From Peromyscus leucopus (lineage: Eukaryota > Chordata > Mammalia > Rodentia > Cricetidae): a stretch of DNA of 64,000 nt. Within the stretch, counting starts at the first letter, position 1. Every line of letters begins with the position of its first letter. This document shows positions 41,272 through 53,665 of the stretch, piece by piece. Below the pieces are notes generated by a model. That model saw only the letters and a list, made by a program, of their open reading frames with translations, did no database searches and was not told the DNA's origin. The stretch covers positions 147,447,487 to 147,511,486 of the forward strand of contig NC_051065.1 of the NCBI RefSeq assembly GCF_004664715.2, given 5' to 3'. The position numbers and the translations under genes are program-made.

Positions 41272-41479
41272 CTGAACAAGAACAAACAAATTATCCCAAT
41301 ACCAGCTAGGGATGAGAGACAATAACAGACAGCTGCCCTGAGCGTGCACCATGAGGTGCAGTCCCCTGACCTGCAAAGGGAGAATCGCAGGTGGACAACG
41401 CACCCAGGATCATTATACAATCATAGAAATACCCAGAATTCAGTGGGGGAGAGAAGAAAACAGGAAGGAATGGAAAAGA

Positions 41480-42830
41480 GGAACCTGGCCATTAGAGAAG
41501 TCAAACTCCTCACAGAGTTGAGATTCTGACACTCGGTCTGAGCTGACCTCTACAATAAAGCCTCCATTTCCGTCTTGTGCTGTGATTCCTACTCCTTCCC
41601 AGTCCCTGTAGAGTTGCCTCCTGACCTCTGTGAGGCTTCAACACCACACTCAAGTTGCCCCCATGGACAGAAGAGTTCTTCAAACCAAAGGTACCTAGTA
41701 TATACCCTAGACTGTCCCACCTCATGGGGACAGTGTCTTCACCCTGCTCAGTCTGTGGAACCCACGACAGCTCTATCTGTTGCATGAACACTCCCCTAAA
41801 CCTTCCTGAACTCTGACAGCCCAGTTCTTCCACACCGCAGCAAGGATTTCCTCGATCTCTTGAAAGTAACTAAGTTCCCACCTTGTGTTTTGCACTCCCA
41901 CACTCTGTACCTTGCCTGGTTCCTGGAATACATGCTTTGTTTACCCTCTGTGAGGAACTTCCCCTCAGTCTGCTGAGTCCCCTGACCCCAACTTGACTTG
42001 GAGCTAACACTGCACTGGAACCCACACTCTCCTCCTTCAAGTGCTGAGGTGTCACACCAGGCTGACCTTGAGGACCCTCAGCTCACTCACTCATTCAGGG
42101 TTATGACTTCCCACAAGAAGGGGCCTCAAGCATGGATGCCTTCTCACCCTGCTTCAGCTCAGAGGCTCTGCACCTGCCCACTCTCAGACACAGCTGACCT
42201 TGTCACCTCTCAGGCTCTGAAGTCTCACATCAGGCTGCTGCTCCTAGACTCACTCCTCATTCAAGACACCTTTCCCCTCATTGCTCAGGCTCCAATTCTG
42301 CTGTCAAGCCAGCCCTCCGCACAGACAGATGATTGTCTCCCCACACTCCACCCTACCATGGACGCCTACCCTGCCTTGTCCTGTATAATACTTTGCTCAA
42401 AATTGAATTATTTAATAAGGAAAAGGAAAATAGTATTTTTAAAGGATAGAAGAAGAACAAGAGAATTAATAGTTCTTCATTATATGGTTGAGGGTCCCTG
42501 TGATTCATGCACAGACTGTAACCCACTGTAACCACTTATTCCAGAGTCTCTATCATCCAAACTCCTTATACAAAATTGAGTTCTAAAGTTACCTCTCTCT
42601 CCCTAGGTAGAAAATCACATTGTGCACAAATTATGTATACTGTGTCAACAACTATTCCAGTACCTAACTGGCTTACAACATCAAACACTTGTTTTTTAAT
42701 CACATTTTATTTGTGCTTAGGGTCTGCCTAATGATGACTAATTCTGTTAGATCTATCCGTGCATTTCCTCATTCTGGGAGTCACGCCCACAGAGTAGTTG
42801 AGCATGCAATGTACTCTGCTATTTTAATAT
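41480..42830. repeat. Gene-flanking block upstream of unit B exon 1
   Basis: Near-identical counterpart of 22.9-24.25 kb. No gene recognised. Confidence 0.55.
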
Positions 42831-42839
42831 GGTGGTCAG

Positions 42840-42961
42840 GGCTAGTGATATAGCTTGGCCAGGATAGATGTTTGCTAACAAGAGTGACCACCCAAGTTCA
42901 ATCTCTGAACATGGTAAGAGAGAAACATATCCTACAGATTGTCTGAAATTCCATGTCCATC

Positions 42962-43010
<49 letters not shown>
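42840..43010 (+). repeat. B2-type SINE with (CA)n(GA)n tail
   Basis: Counterpart of 24250-24455. The tail at 42964-43010 is CA then GA. Confidence 0.75.
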
Positions 43011-43249
43011 TAATATAGTGATTATTAAAAATTACTATTATAGTATTGGTCAATGGCAGTTAGTTGCACAAACCTATAAATAGGTAGAAAGCCAGACTAC
43101 CTACACTGTAGGTACCACAGAAAATGTGTCAAAAGCATCAAAGTTTAATCCTTCCACAGTGAATTATGCAAACACACTTGATCAACTTCTAATCACTTTA
43201 CATTATCTAGCTAAAGGATTGCTAAAAGCATCCTCAAAAATATGGTATA

Positions 43250-43855
43250 AACAGAAAAAGAAACAATTAACAGGATGGAGAGTCAGCTTATAGGATAGGG
43301 GAAGAAAGTCTTCCCCAATAGGACTCATGAACTGAACAGACAGTTCTCATAGGATGAAATACAGATGGCCAATAGATGGGTTAAAATGTATTCAAAATAC
43401 TTAGCCATAAAGGAAACAAAAATTTAAACATTTTTGAGATTCCATCTCACACTAGTGAAAATGAAGTGGAGACAAGATTCCCTGGAAGAATCGTGGGCAT
43501 ATACCCAAAGGAATATCAATCATCCCACAAGGACTCTTGCTCAACTATATTCATAGCAGTGTTATTTGTAATAGTCAGAACCTAGCGACAGGGTGTCTCC
43601 CATGATAGGATTTGGTATGACTTGGTCTTATGCATTCTGTAACAACCACTGTAAGTCCATATATTCAGGTGTCCTGCTCTATCCAGGAGACACTGTTTCC
43701 TTACAATCATCCATCACCCTTGGCTCTTAAACTTTCTGTTCCCTCTTCCACAATGTTCCCTGAGCTTTGAGGGGAAGTAAGTTGTGTTGTATATGTCCCA
43801 TTTAGGGGTGAGCATTCTGCTTATTCACTGTACCTTGGCTAGTTTTGGGATTCAG
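43250..43855 (+). repeat. L1 ORF2 3' and 3'-UTR fragment
   Basis: Same L1 piece as in unit A (ttccatctcacactagtga). It ends at 43855, where an L1 5' UTR begins. Confidence 0.7.
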
Positions 43856-45470
43856 GGGATCAGAGACCAGAACAGCCACTAGGTTAGACATAGAAGTCAG
43901 GCAACAGAGACCCCGCCAGCACTGATTCTACTAAGAGGTGAGTCTTTGTTCTCGTAGCCAACACCCCAGTCTCTAGGTTTTGGGCCCAAGGGCACAACCC
44001 TGCACCCCTACACCACCATCCTCTGCAACCCCAGTTTCAGGACAGCAGATAGGTATCCTGTGGGCAGGTCAGACTACCACCATCCCCCACCAGACCTTGT
44101 AACCCACAAGCTCCACCTCCCCCCAAACCAAGCCACCCTCTGAGACTGCAGCTGCTCACTGAGACAGAGCTCTCTAGCACCGATTGGACTAAGAGAACCT
44201 GCCAGTGCCAATTGGCTAAGAGCTGATCCCTGAGACACAGAATCCATCAGCACCGATTGGACCAAGGGCCCTGATTGGACCCATCAGACTAAGAAGGGCT
44301 CCCTCAGACACAGACACTGCTTGCACTGAGTGGAGGAAGAGATGGGTAGATCCCAGTGCAAAAATACAGTCAACAACATAAAGACCTATATGACAACATC
44401 AGAACCTACTGGTTCTACATCAGCAAGACCTGAACATGTCAGTGCTGAAGAAGCAGAAGAGATCGACCTTAAAAATGATTTTTAAGAACATGATAGGGCT
44501 CTTTAAAGAGGAAATGAAAAATTCCCTTAAGAATTGAGGAAAAGACAAACAAACATTTGGAAGAAATAAATAATCCCTTAAAGAAAGCCAAGAAAAAGCA
44601 ATTAGACAGGTGAAGAAAACAGTTCAAGATTTGAAAACTGAAATAGAAACAATGAAGAAGACACCAACAGAGGGGATGCTAGAAATGGAAATTTTGAGTA
44701 GATGAACAGGAACTGCAGATACAAGCATAAGTAGCAGAATACAAGAGATGGAAGAGAGAATCTCTGGCATTGAAGATACAATAGAGGAAATAGATTTGTC
44801 AGTCGAAGAAAACACTAAAGCCAACAAAATCATAACACAAAACACCCAGGAAATTTGAGACACCATGAAAAGGCTGAACCAAAGAATAATAGGGGTAATA
44901 GAAGGAGAAGAATACCAACTCAAAGGCACAGAAAATATATTCAATGAAACCATAGAAGAAAACTTTGCCAACATAAAGAAGGAAATGCCTATGAAGATAC
45001 AAGAAGCTTACAGAACACCAAATATACTGGATCCAAAAAAACAAAAAAAAAACAAAACAGTCCCCTTACCACATAATAATCAAACCTCTAAACATATAGA
45101 ATAAAGAAAAAGCATTAAGAACAGCAAAGGAAAAAGGCCAAGTAACATATGAAGGTAGACCCATCAGAGTAACAACTGACTTCTCAATGGAGACTCTGAA
45201 AGTCAGAAGGTCCTGGACAGATGTTATGCAGACACTAAGAGACCATGGATGGCCAAGGAACAAAATTAGAACTTCTGTTTACCATTGTTTATGATGGTCT
45301 GTATTTCATTAATTCATAAAAGAATAAAAAGTTAGTTGCAAAAAAAGAGAGAGAGAGAGAGAGAGACCATGGATGCCAACCCAGACTACTATATCCAGCA
45401 AATCTCTCAATTACCATAAATGGAATAAACAAAATATTCCATGATAAAACCATATTTAAAGAATACTTAT
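43856..45470 (+). mobile_element. L1 copy 1: 5' UTR and broken ORF1
   Basis: 43856-44340 is 5'-UTR-like with a recurring gacacagaatccatcagcac...gattggaccaag phrase. ORF1 sequence follows from about 44360 (KRLNQRIIGVIEGEEYQLKG) but has shifts and stops. A 110-bp insertion interrupts it at 45252-45361. It ends about 45470, next to a second L1 5' UTR. Confidence 0.8.
45252..45361 (+). pseudogene. Short retrocopy of an mRNA 3' end inside L1 ORF1
   Basis: AGAGACCATGGATG is duplicated on both sides (45238-45251 and 45362-45375). The insert ends gaataaaaagttagttgc, then an A run and a (GA)n stretch. AATAAA lies about a dozen bases before the A run, as in a polyadenylated transcript. The source gene was not recognised. 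Confidence 0.65.
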
Positions 45471-45477
45471 CACTCTA

Positions 45478-47590
45478 GGACCCAGTTGACTCTGCCGCAG
45501 TTGATGGCCAGCAGGGAAAACTTCTGCAGGAAGCCCCACCACCACCAAAACCCCCCATCAGACCCAGCAATCTACAAGTTCCACATCCTACCCCAATACC
45601 CATCCATCTGTGACACCAGTAACTTCCTGAGACATAGAAACCAAGCCTCCAGTTCTGATTGGACCAAGAGGTGAGTGACTCTTCTCCTACCCAGAGAGTC
45701 CTGCCTCCAGGACCCAAGCCCTGGGAAACATCCAGTCCCCAGAAACCCCCACCCAACTCTGCCCCAGTTGCCAGCCAGCAGGGAAAACTCCTGCAGGAAG
45801 GCCCTCCCAAAAAACACCCTCCATCAGACCCTGCAATCTACAAGTTCCATGCCCTACCCCAATACCCATATGACTGTGACCCCAGTTACTTCCTGAGACA
45901 CAGAAACTAAATTGCCAGCTCTAGGTGGACCAAGAGTGACTTTCTCAGACAGAATCTTGCAGCGCTCATTGGACCAAGAGAGGTTTCCTGAGACACAGAA
46001 TCTGTCAGCTCTGACTGGACCAAGAGCCCTAATAAGACCAAGAGCAGTTCTCTGAGTCACAGATTCAGCTAGCTTGGATTGTACCAAGAGCATCTCCCAT
46101 AAAAACAGAATCTCCCAGCTTCAAATAGATCGAGAGCTAAGACTGGACCCAGAGAGACCCCCGGAGACACAGACACAGTAAACACAGACTAGACCAATAG
46201 CACCTCGCTCAGACATAGGCACCTCTTACACCTATTGGAGGGAAGAGATGGGTAAATACCAGTGCAAAAATGCATACAACAACATAAAGAGCAATATGGC
46301 ATCACCAGAACCTAACCCTTCTACAACAGCAAGACCTGAACATCACAATGTAGAAGCAGAAGAAAGCGACCTTAAAAATAACTTCATGAAGATGCTAGAG
46401 GCCTTTAAAAAGCAAATGAAAAATTTCTTTAAAGAAATTGAGGAAAAGACAAACAAAAAGTGGGGGGGAAAGATCAATAAATCCCTTAAAGAAGCCAAGA
46501 AAACCATGAAAAAGCAATTAAATGTGTGAGGGAAACAGTTCAAGACTTGAAAAGTGAAATAGAAACAATGAAGAAGACACAAACAGAGGGAATACTAGAA
46601 ATAGAAAATCTGATTAAATGAACAGGAAACACAGATGCAAGCATAACCAACAGAATACAAAAGATGGAAGAGAGAATCTCTGGTGTAGAGGATACAATAG
46701 AGGAAATAGATTCTTCAGTCAAAGAAAATACCAAAGCCAAAAAAATCCTAACACAAAATGTCCAGGAAATCTGGGACACCATGAAAAGGCTAAACCTAAG
46801 AATAATAGGGATAGAAGAAGGAGAATACCAACTCAAAGGCACAGAAAATAATTTTAACAAAATCATAGAAGAAAACTTCCCCAACATAAAAAAGGTAATA
46901 CCTGTGAAGATACAAGAAGCCTATAGAATACCAAAAAGACTAGCCGCCCCCAAAAAAGTCCCCTCGCCACATAATATTCAAACCATTAAACATACAGAAT
47001 CAAGAAAGAATATTAAGAACAGCAAAGGAAAAAGGCCAATTACTTATAAAGGCATACCCATCAGAATAACATCTGACTTCTCAATGGAGACTTTGAAAGC
47101 CATAAGAACCAGGACAGATGTAATACAGACACTAAGAGACCATGGATGCCAGCCTAGATTAATATACCTAGCAAAATTTTCAATCACCATAGATGGAGTG
47201 AACAAGACATTCCAAGACAAAACCAGATTTAAACAATATCTATCCATAAATCCAGCCCTGCAGAAGGCAATAGAAGAAAAATTCAAACCTAAGGAAGTCA
47301 GATACACCCATGAAAACACAGGAAATAAATAACCCCAGAGCAGTAAATCCCAAAACAGAAATGCACACACACTAACACCAAAAGATAACAGGAATTAACA
47401 GTCATTGGTCATTAATATCCCTTAATATAACTGGACTTAATCCACCTATAAAAAGACACAGGCTGACAGAATGAATATGAAAGCAGGACCCATCTTTCTG
47501 ATGCACACAAGAAACACCTCAACTTCAAAGACAGACAGTACCTCAGAGTGAAAGACTGGGAAAAGTCTTTCCAATCAAATAGCAAACAAT
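45478..47590 (+). mobile_element. L1 copy 2: 5' UTR monomers, ORF1, start of ORF2 region
   Basis: The 5' UTR holds two tandem copies of a ~268-bp monomer (about 45485 and 45751: ccagcagggaaaactcctgc, caatctacaagttcca). ORF1 spans about 46248-47332 with a frame break near 46529. The downstream frame 46664-47332 gives the coiled-coil end, the RRM-like part (LRIIGIEEGEYQLKG, IIEENFPNIKK) and the C-terminal domain (ITIDGVNKTFQDKTRF). It is cut at 47590 where unit C begins. Confidence 0.85.
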
Positions 47591-48246
47591 TAAGGCAAGA
47601 CAACATCCATTTTGACTGAACAGGTGAGTTCTGACACCACATTCTAGAGGACCATCCGCCCCTCACCATTGTGTGGGCTCCCACTTCCCACTCAGCTGCC
47701 TCCAGCAGGTGGGAAGGCAAAGCTCACATCCTGGTCCTTCTGAAGCTGCTCCTCTGAGCTCTCTGCTTCCCACTGTCTTCATAACTCACTCATGGGCACT
47801 CTCCACTCACTGTGCCACTGGCCACACCCTAACACAGCTCTGGTTAGCAGCTGTCGGAGGAGGCTGTCTCTCTCCTCATGCCTCTCTTCCCTTGATCCCT
47901 GCACTGCTCAGCACCAGCCTTGAGCCTTTCGGGTTCAAGCATTGTTGGCAACAGTTGGGAGAACTAATGGATCACAATATACCAGAGGGGAACTTAAACT
48001 AGTTGCTAATAATAGGATTATTTGAGTCCCTCCTGCAGAAGTCTTCCAGCTCACACCCACATGCTCAGCCTTCAACTTTTCCAAACACTTCCCTTCTTGA
48101 AATCTCCTCTGGCTACTCCCATGTTCAGACACATAACAAGCAAACAGCATCTGGTTGCTGCCTTGAGGACCAGCCTCCAGCAGCACAGGGCTTGATGGGG
48201 AGCCTTCAGATCCAGGAGACCTGGACTTTTTATCTGCTAGAGATAA

Positions 48247-48266
48247 AACACACACACACAAACACA

Positions 48267-48352
<86 letters not shown>
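48247..48352. repeat. (CA)n(GA)n microsatellite
   Basis: CA repeats to 48297, then 54 bp of GA repeats. Confidence 0.95.
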
Positions 48353-48354
<2 letters not shown>

Positions 48355-49834
48355 CTATCATCTCTCTCAGTTCTTCATTTCTTTTCTTACCTCTATCCAT
48401 AAATGTCCCTTGGGTCTCTCTTGATGTCTTCATTCTGACTAACTTGATTTTTTCCCTTACAGCTTATAATACCCCAGCAAAATCTTTCAGGCAATATAAA
48501 AATTACAATGTGGTTACATTCTATTATTCAAGTGAATGATCACAATAAATAAGGTAAAAACATGCTTTTCATCTCCCTTACATGATTAAACCAAGTCATC
48601 CCAAGAACCCACATGCATTCACCTCTAAGTAACTCGTTATAGATTAACAGAGTGTAAGCAATCAGGGTATTTTCTCAGCCAGTTCGTTTACTGGCAGGCT
48701 GCATTTTGCAGTTACAAAGAAAGGACCAATCATTTTATTATTTGTCTCAAAAGATAATCTTAAAATAAATCTTAGAAGAACCACAAATCTAAATTTTTAT
48801 ATTTGAAAAACAATCAATCATCTCAATTTTAAATCCTCAAGGTGCATTCAGCAACAGGTTTTTGGTTTTTTGTTTTATATTGGGAAACTGAGGGCAGAAA
48901 CGGGCATAAGGAATTAATCACCATCTTTGATCACCAACCAATCCAATAAATGTAACCAATTATTACATCAGCTAGTAATAATTGGGCTAATTTGTTTTTG
49001 TTCCCCTAATTTAACGAGTCCATCACTCAACTATGCGCCTTTCTAAACTTTAGATTAGTTTCCTAGGGTTTTCTACCACAAAGCTATTCATAAAAACATC
49101 ACAATCTAACCTTAAATTATTTTTTAAGGCTTTGTTTCAGCTATGATGCACTCTGAAACCTGTGAACGCATCTCCCAACATTAATATTAGAAGAATTTAA
49201 GCTAGCTGGGCTTTTGGAACTCAATAGCTTTAATTAATTATTAACCTAAGCCACAGTCTATAAGGTTCCTCAATAGAAACTCATGTGTTCTAGCTGTGAG
49301 ACATTTCCTTGTTCTGTTTTTTATACTCTGCGGCTTCTGCTTTATAAGAGGCACAGGCAAAATTATATCCTTCCTTTACCTATGTTAATTTTCCCACTAA
49401 ACTAACTTCTATCATAATCACTTACTATATTTAATAAAACTGCTCAATCATCAAAATCTTATTTAAACTAACACTATTATTATATAAAATAATTGCTTAG
49501 GAGGAAATGATCTCCATAATAATCCACAGGTAAAACTTGACTCTCTGAGGACAACTGTCCAGTAGATCCGGATATTACCAAGAGATGATCACACTGCATT
49601 AAGGGCAGTGGGGACTCCCCAGGCCCATTCACACCATGCCAGACACCAGAGGAAGATGGCAGCAGCAAAGGTGGAAATGCACAGCAGTAGCAAGAGACGT
49701 TCTGGGGCTGAGGTTCTCAGGGCTATGCCTATCCCAGATTCACCATGAGCATTGTGATTCCTGGTGAGTCGGCTTCCTGGACCTTAACTGTCAGCTGCTG
49801 CTCCTCTGACACGGCCACGGGCACACATGCATGC

Positions 49835-49835
<1 letters not shown>
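48353..49835. other. Unit C-specific insertion, AT-rich, unidentified
   Basis: Unit A passes directly from its CA repeat to tttgttcgtgtttctagat. Unit C has about 1.48 kb between two microsatellites at this point. The inserted text is AT-rich up to about 49450 and then mixed. I see no long frame, LTR ends or SINE signature. Confidence 0.5.

Positions 49836-49838
<3 letters not shown>

Positions 49839-49887
<49 letters not shown>
49839..49887. repeat. (CA)n microsatellite
   Basis: Uninterrupted CA repeat. Confidence 0.95.
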
Positions 49888-49889
<2 letters not shown>

Positions 49890-50676
49890 AGTTTGTGTTT
49901 TTCTTGTTTCTAGATTTTCTCTTGCTCTTCTATCCAAACACCCTGAAAACCGAGAATTCACACTATTATCCCATTTTAATGTAATGCCATCATGGCTCTC
50001 AATTCTCACCCAAATTTCAGCATTTCTACCTACTTCTGTGAGTGGAAAATCTGTGATCATTATATCTATGGAATGCTCTCAAGTGACAATCTCTTGGATG
50101 CTGCCCATCACCCTCCCATGTCTAAGCTGCCTGTCTCTCCAGGATGGGCTCCAGCCCTCAGGTCAAGCCTGTGTGCCCTGCACTGATACCTTCCTCCCTT
50201 TAGCAGAACCAGACACCTTGCTGGAGTTCTCACACCATGGCTGAGGAACCTCCTTCACCGGTCTTCTGTGCTGAGTCCTGGTGCAAATCCCTGAGAAACC
50301 TCCCCTTACCCCTGAGGCTTTACACTCCACTAGGTCACCTCCATGTGCAGAAGCCCTCATCCCCCTGGAAGGTACTGAGTGGCCACACAGAGCTATCCCA
50401 CCAGGTAGACCGCATCCTTACCTTGCCAGTCTCTGAAACCCATACCAGCTCTGCCTTCTGCACAGACACTCTCCTAGGCCTCTGACCACTACACCCAATG
50501 CCAGGAAATCCACAACCAGGCAAGGATGCTCTCCTTACTCTACTAGACACTAAGGTCCTACACTGATGTCTATAATAGAGACACTTTTTACCCATGTCTG
50601 GTCTACCCCTTGCAAGGAAGATCCTTTCAACGCTCTGTCTCTGAATCCAATCCAGTATGGAGCAAAGACTATGAAC

Positions 50677-52440
50677 AGGTGCCCTCCTCACTATGCCTGG
50701 TGCCCTCCTCCCCATGCATCGGTACCGTATTCACAATACACAGGTGCCCTACTCATGATACATGGGTGCATTACTCACCATGAGAGGGCACATGTGCACT
50801 CCCCAAGCTACACAGGTGCCCTTCTCACTATGCTTCGGTGCCCTCCTCATCCTACACTGGGGTCCTCCTCACCATTTATGGATGTCTTCCCCGTCCTGTA
50901 TGGGTGCCCTCCATACCAAGCGTGAGTGCCCTCCACTACATGCACGGTTACCCTGCTCACCATGCATAGGTGCCTTCCTCATTCTACACAGGTGCACTCC
51001 TCACACTGCACAGGTGCACTCCTCACTCTACACAGGTGCACTCATCACTATACACAGGTGCACTCATCACTATACACAGGTGCACTCCTCACTCTACACA
51101 GGTGCACTCATCACTATACACAGGTGCACTCCTCACTCTACACAGGTGCACTCCTCACACTGCACAGGTGCACTCCTCACTCTACACAGGTGCACTCATC
51201 ACTATACACAGGTGCACTCCTCACTATACACAGGTGCCCTCCTCACTATACACAGGTGCACTCCTCACACTGCACAGGTGCCCTCCTCACTCTACACAGG
51301 TGCACTCCTCACTCTACACAGGTGCACTCCTCACTATACACAGGTGCACTCCTCACACTGCACAGGTGCACTCCTCACTCTACACAGGTGCACTCCTCAC
51401 TCTACACAGGTGCACTCCTCACTATACACAGGTGCACTCCTCACACTGCACAGGTGCACTCCTCACTATACACAGGTGCACTCCTCACTCTACACAGGTG
51501 CACTCCTCATTCTACACAGGTGCACTCCTCACACTGCACAGGTGCACTCCTCACTCTACACAGGTGCACTCCTCATTCTACACAGGTGCACTCCTCACAC
51601 TGCACAGGTGCACTCCTCACTATACACAGGTGCACTCCTCACTATACACAGGTGCCCTCCTCACTATACACAGGTGCACTCCTCACTCTGCACAGGTGCA
51701 CTCCTCACTCTACACAGGTGCACTCCTCACTCTGCACAGGTGCACTCCTCACTCTACACAGGTGCACTCCTCACTATACACAGGTGCACTCCTCACTATA
51801 CACAGGTGCACTCCTCACTATACACATGTGCACACCTCACTCTACACAGGTGCTCTCCTCACTATACACAGGTGCACTCCTCACTATACACAGGTGCACT
51901 CCTCACTATACACAGGTGCACTCCTCACTATACACATGTGCACACCTCACTCTACACAGGTGCTCTCCTCACTATACACAGGTGCACTCCTCACTATACA
52001 CAGGTGCACACCTCACTATACACAGGTGCACTCCTCACTCTGCACAGGTGCACACCTCACTCTACACAGGTGCACTCCTCCCTATACACAGGTGCACTCC
52101 TCACTATACACAGTTGCACTCCTCATGCTGCACAGGTGCCCTCCTCACTCTACACATGTGCACACCTCACTCTACACAGGTGCACTCCTCACTATACACA
52201 GGTGCACTCCTCACTCTGCACAGGTGCCCTCCTCACTCTACACAGGTGCACTCCTCACTCTACACAGGTGGCCTCCTCACTATACACAGGTGCTCTCCTC
52301 ACTATACACAGGTGCACTCCTCACTATACACAGGTGTTCTCCTCACTATACGCAGGTGCACTCCTCACTCTACAAAGGTGCACTCCTCACTCTACACAGG
52401 TGCACTCCTCATTCTACACAGGTGCCCTCCTAATCCATCC
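50677..52440 (+). repeat. 22-bp minisatellite array (about 66 homogeneous units)
   Basis: The region 50677-50975 holds degenerate units. 50976-52440 holds about 66 tandem 22-bp units with the core CACTATACACAGGTGCA. Variants are CTCTACACAGG and CACTGCACAGG, mixed in higher-order patterns. The unit has no stop in any plus frame, and 3 x 22 is divisible by 3. All three forward frames are therefore open for about 490-580 codons with the same 22-residue repeat (LYTGALLTIHRCTPHYTQ). These are not genes. Confidence 0.95.
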
Positions 52441-53484
52441 AAATTCCCAGTTCCTCCATCAGGACCCTCTCCTCTCCTATTTGCAGGTCTGACTCCCCAC
52501 AGGAAGTGACCTAATGAGTTCATACTGTCCTCACCTTGCTGGAACACAGATTCCCTACAAGTGACCATTCCATAGCATAGCTGCCCCCTCACATCTCAGA
52601 CTCTGATATCTCACAGCAGACTGCTGCTTGGAGACTCTCTACTGAATCCAGACACTTTCTCACCAACATGCTGACATTTCCCTCACTGCTTGGGCTCCAG
52701 TTCTGCTGTCAGGCCAGCCCTCAGAATGGTCACCCAGACCCTGGATAAGACCATTGCTGCCCCACACCTGACTCTTCCACAGACACCTGCCTTGCCCTCC
52801 CTACACCATTCTTTATTCAGTAAGTTACTAAGTAACTGAGGTGCTGCAAGGAAAGAAACCAGATATGACAAAATATAAAGTCATGTGTAATTATTAAAAT
52901 ATTGACTAATTCCATAGTGATAAAAATGCATACACAGCACTTCACTCCACTCAGAGATGCTCAGGGTTTCACCCTCTCACCAAAATATATTTCTAAAGTT
53001 ATCATATCCCACATACACTAAAATAAGTCATACACACTATTTAAGTGACTTCCAACAACAAATATTTGGCATTTGTGCATGTCCTAAGATTCTGTCTATG
53101 GGTCACTGTAATTCTGTTCAGCTTCTTTCCACATTTATTATTTGGGAGCCAGGATCATAGAGTATAGCACCTTCTTGTAAACTGAATGTGTAGTAGACTC
53201 CCATATTTAGAGAATCCGATTCATTCTCATTTTATGGGCCAATGAAATTCAGCTGGACACACCAGGCAATTGTGGATGAAAGCATGCTCTATATAAAGGA
53301 AGATGAATCAAAGGTGTTGAAACAGCCCTTTTTTAGAGGAGTTTGAAAGCTTTGGGACAAGCATAGCATCTACACCTAACCCCTTTCCTGTTTGTTCAGG
53401 AGATGTTTTGTTTGGGGTTTCAAAATGGACCATTAGTCCCATCAGTAAAAAGAGGTAATATTGCAACACAAGCATGAAATATTC

Positions 53485-53665
53485 AAAATTGCTGGAGAGA
53501 TGTCTCAGTGGTTAAGAACACTGGCTGCTCATCCAAAGTTCCTGAGTTCAATTCCCAGGAACCACATAGTGGCTCACAGCCATCTCTTGTGGGATCTGAT
53601 GCCCTGTTGTGGCAGGAAGTCATACATGTAGATAAAGCACTTCACATATATAAATAAAATTGTCA
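53485..53665 (+). repeat. B2 SINE, unit C counterpart of 6785-6968
   Basis: tgctggagagatgtctcagt head, and a tail of tatataaataaaattg. Confidence 0.88.

Larger units (their letters stand above)
30515..43855. repeat. Segmental duplication, unit B
   Basis: Homology to unit A begins near about 7.09 kb of A (ttacacctgacct also seen in unit C at 53830) and ends within L1 sequence at about 43.85 kb. It lacks the ERV, the solo LTR and most of one B2 found elsewhere. Confidence 0.85.

Noticed and set aside
50976..52440. CRISPR-like regular spacing of repeats
   Set aside because: Repeats are contiguous with no unique spacers, and the DNA is mammalian. It is a minisatellite.
50762..52509. Three overlapping plus-strand frames of 487-576 codons with a regular peptide repeat
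   Set aside because: They are the same 22-bp minisatellite read in three phases. No splice, start context or poly(A) evidence supports a gene.
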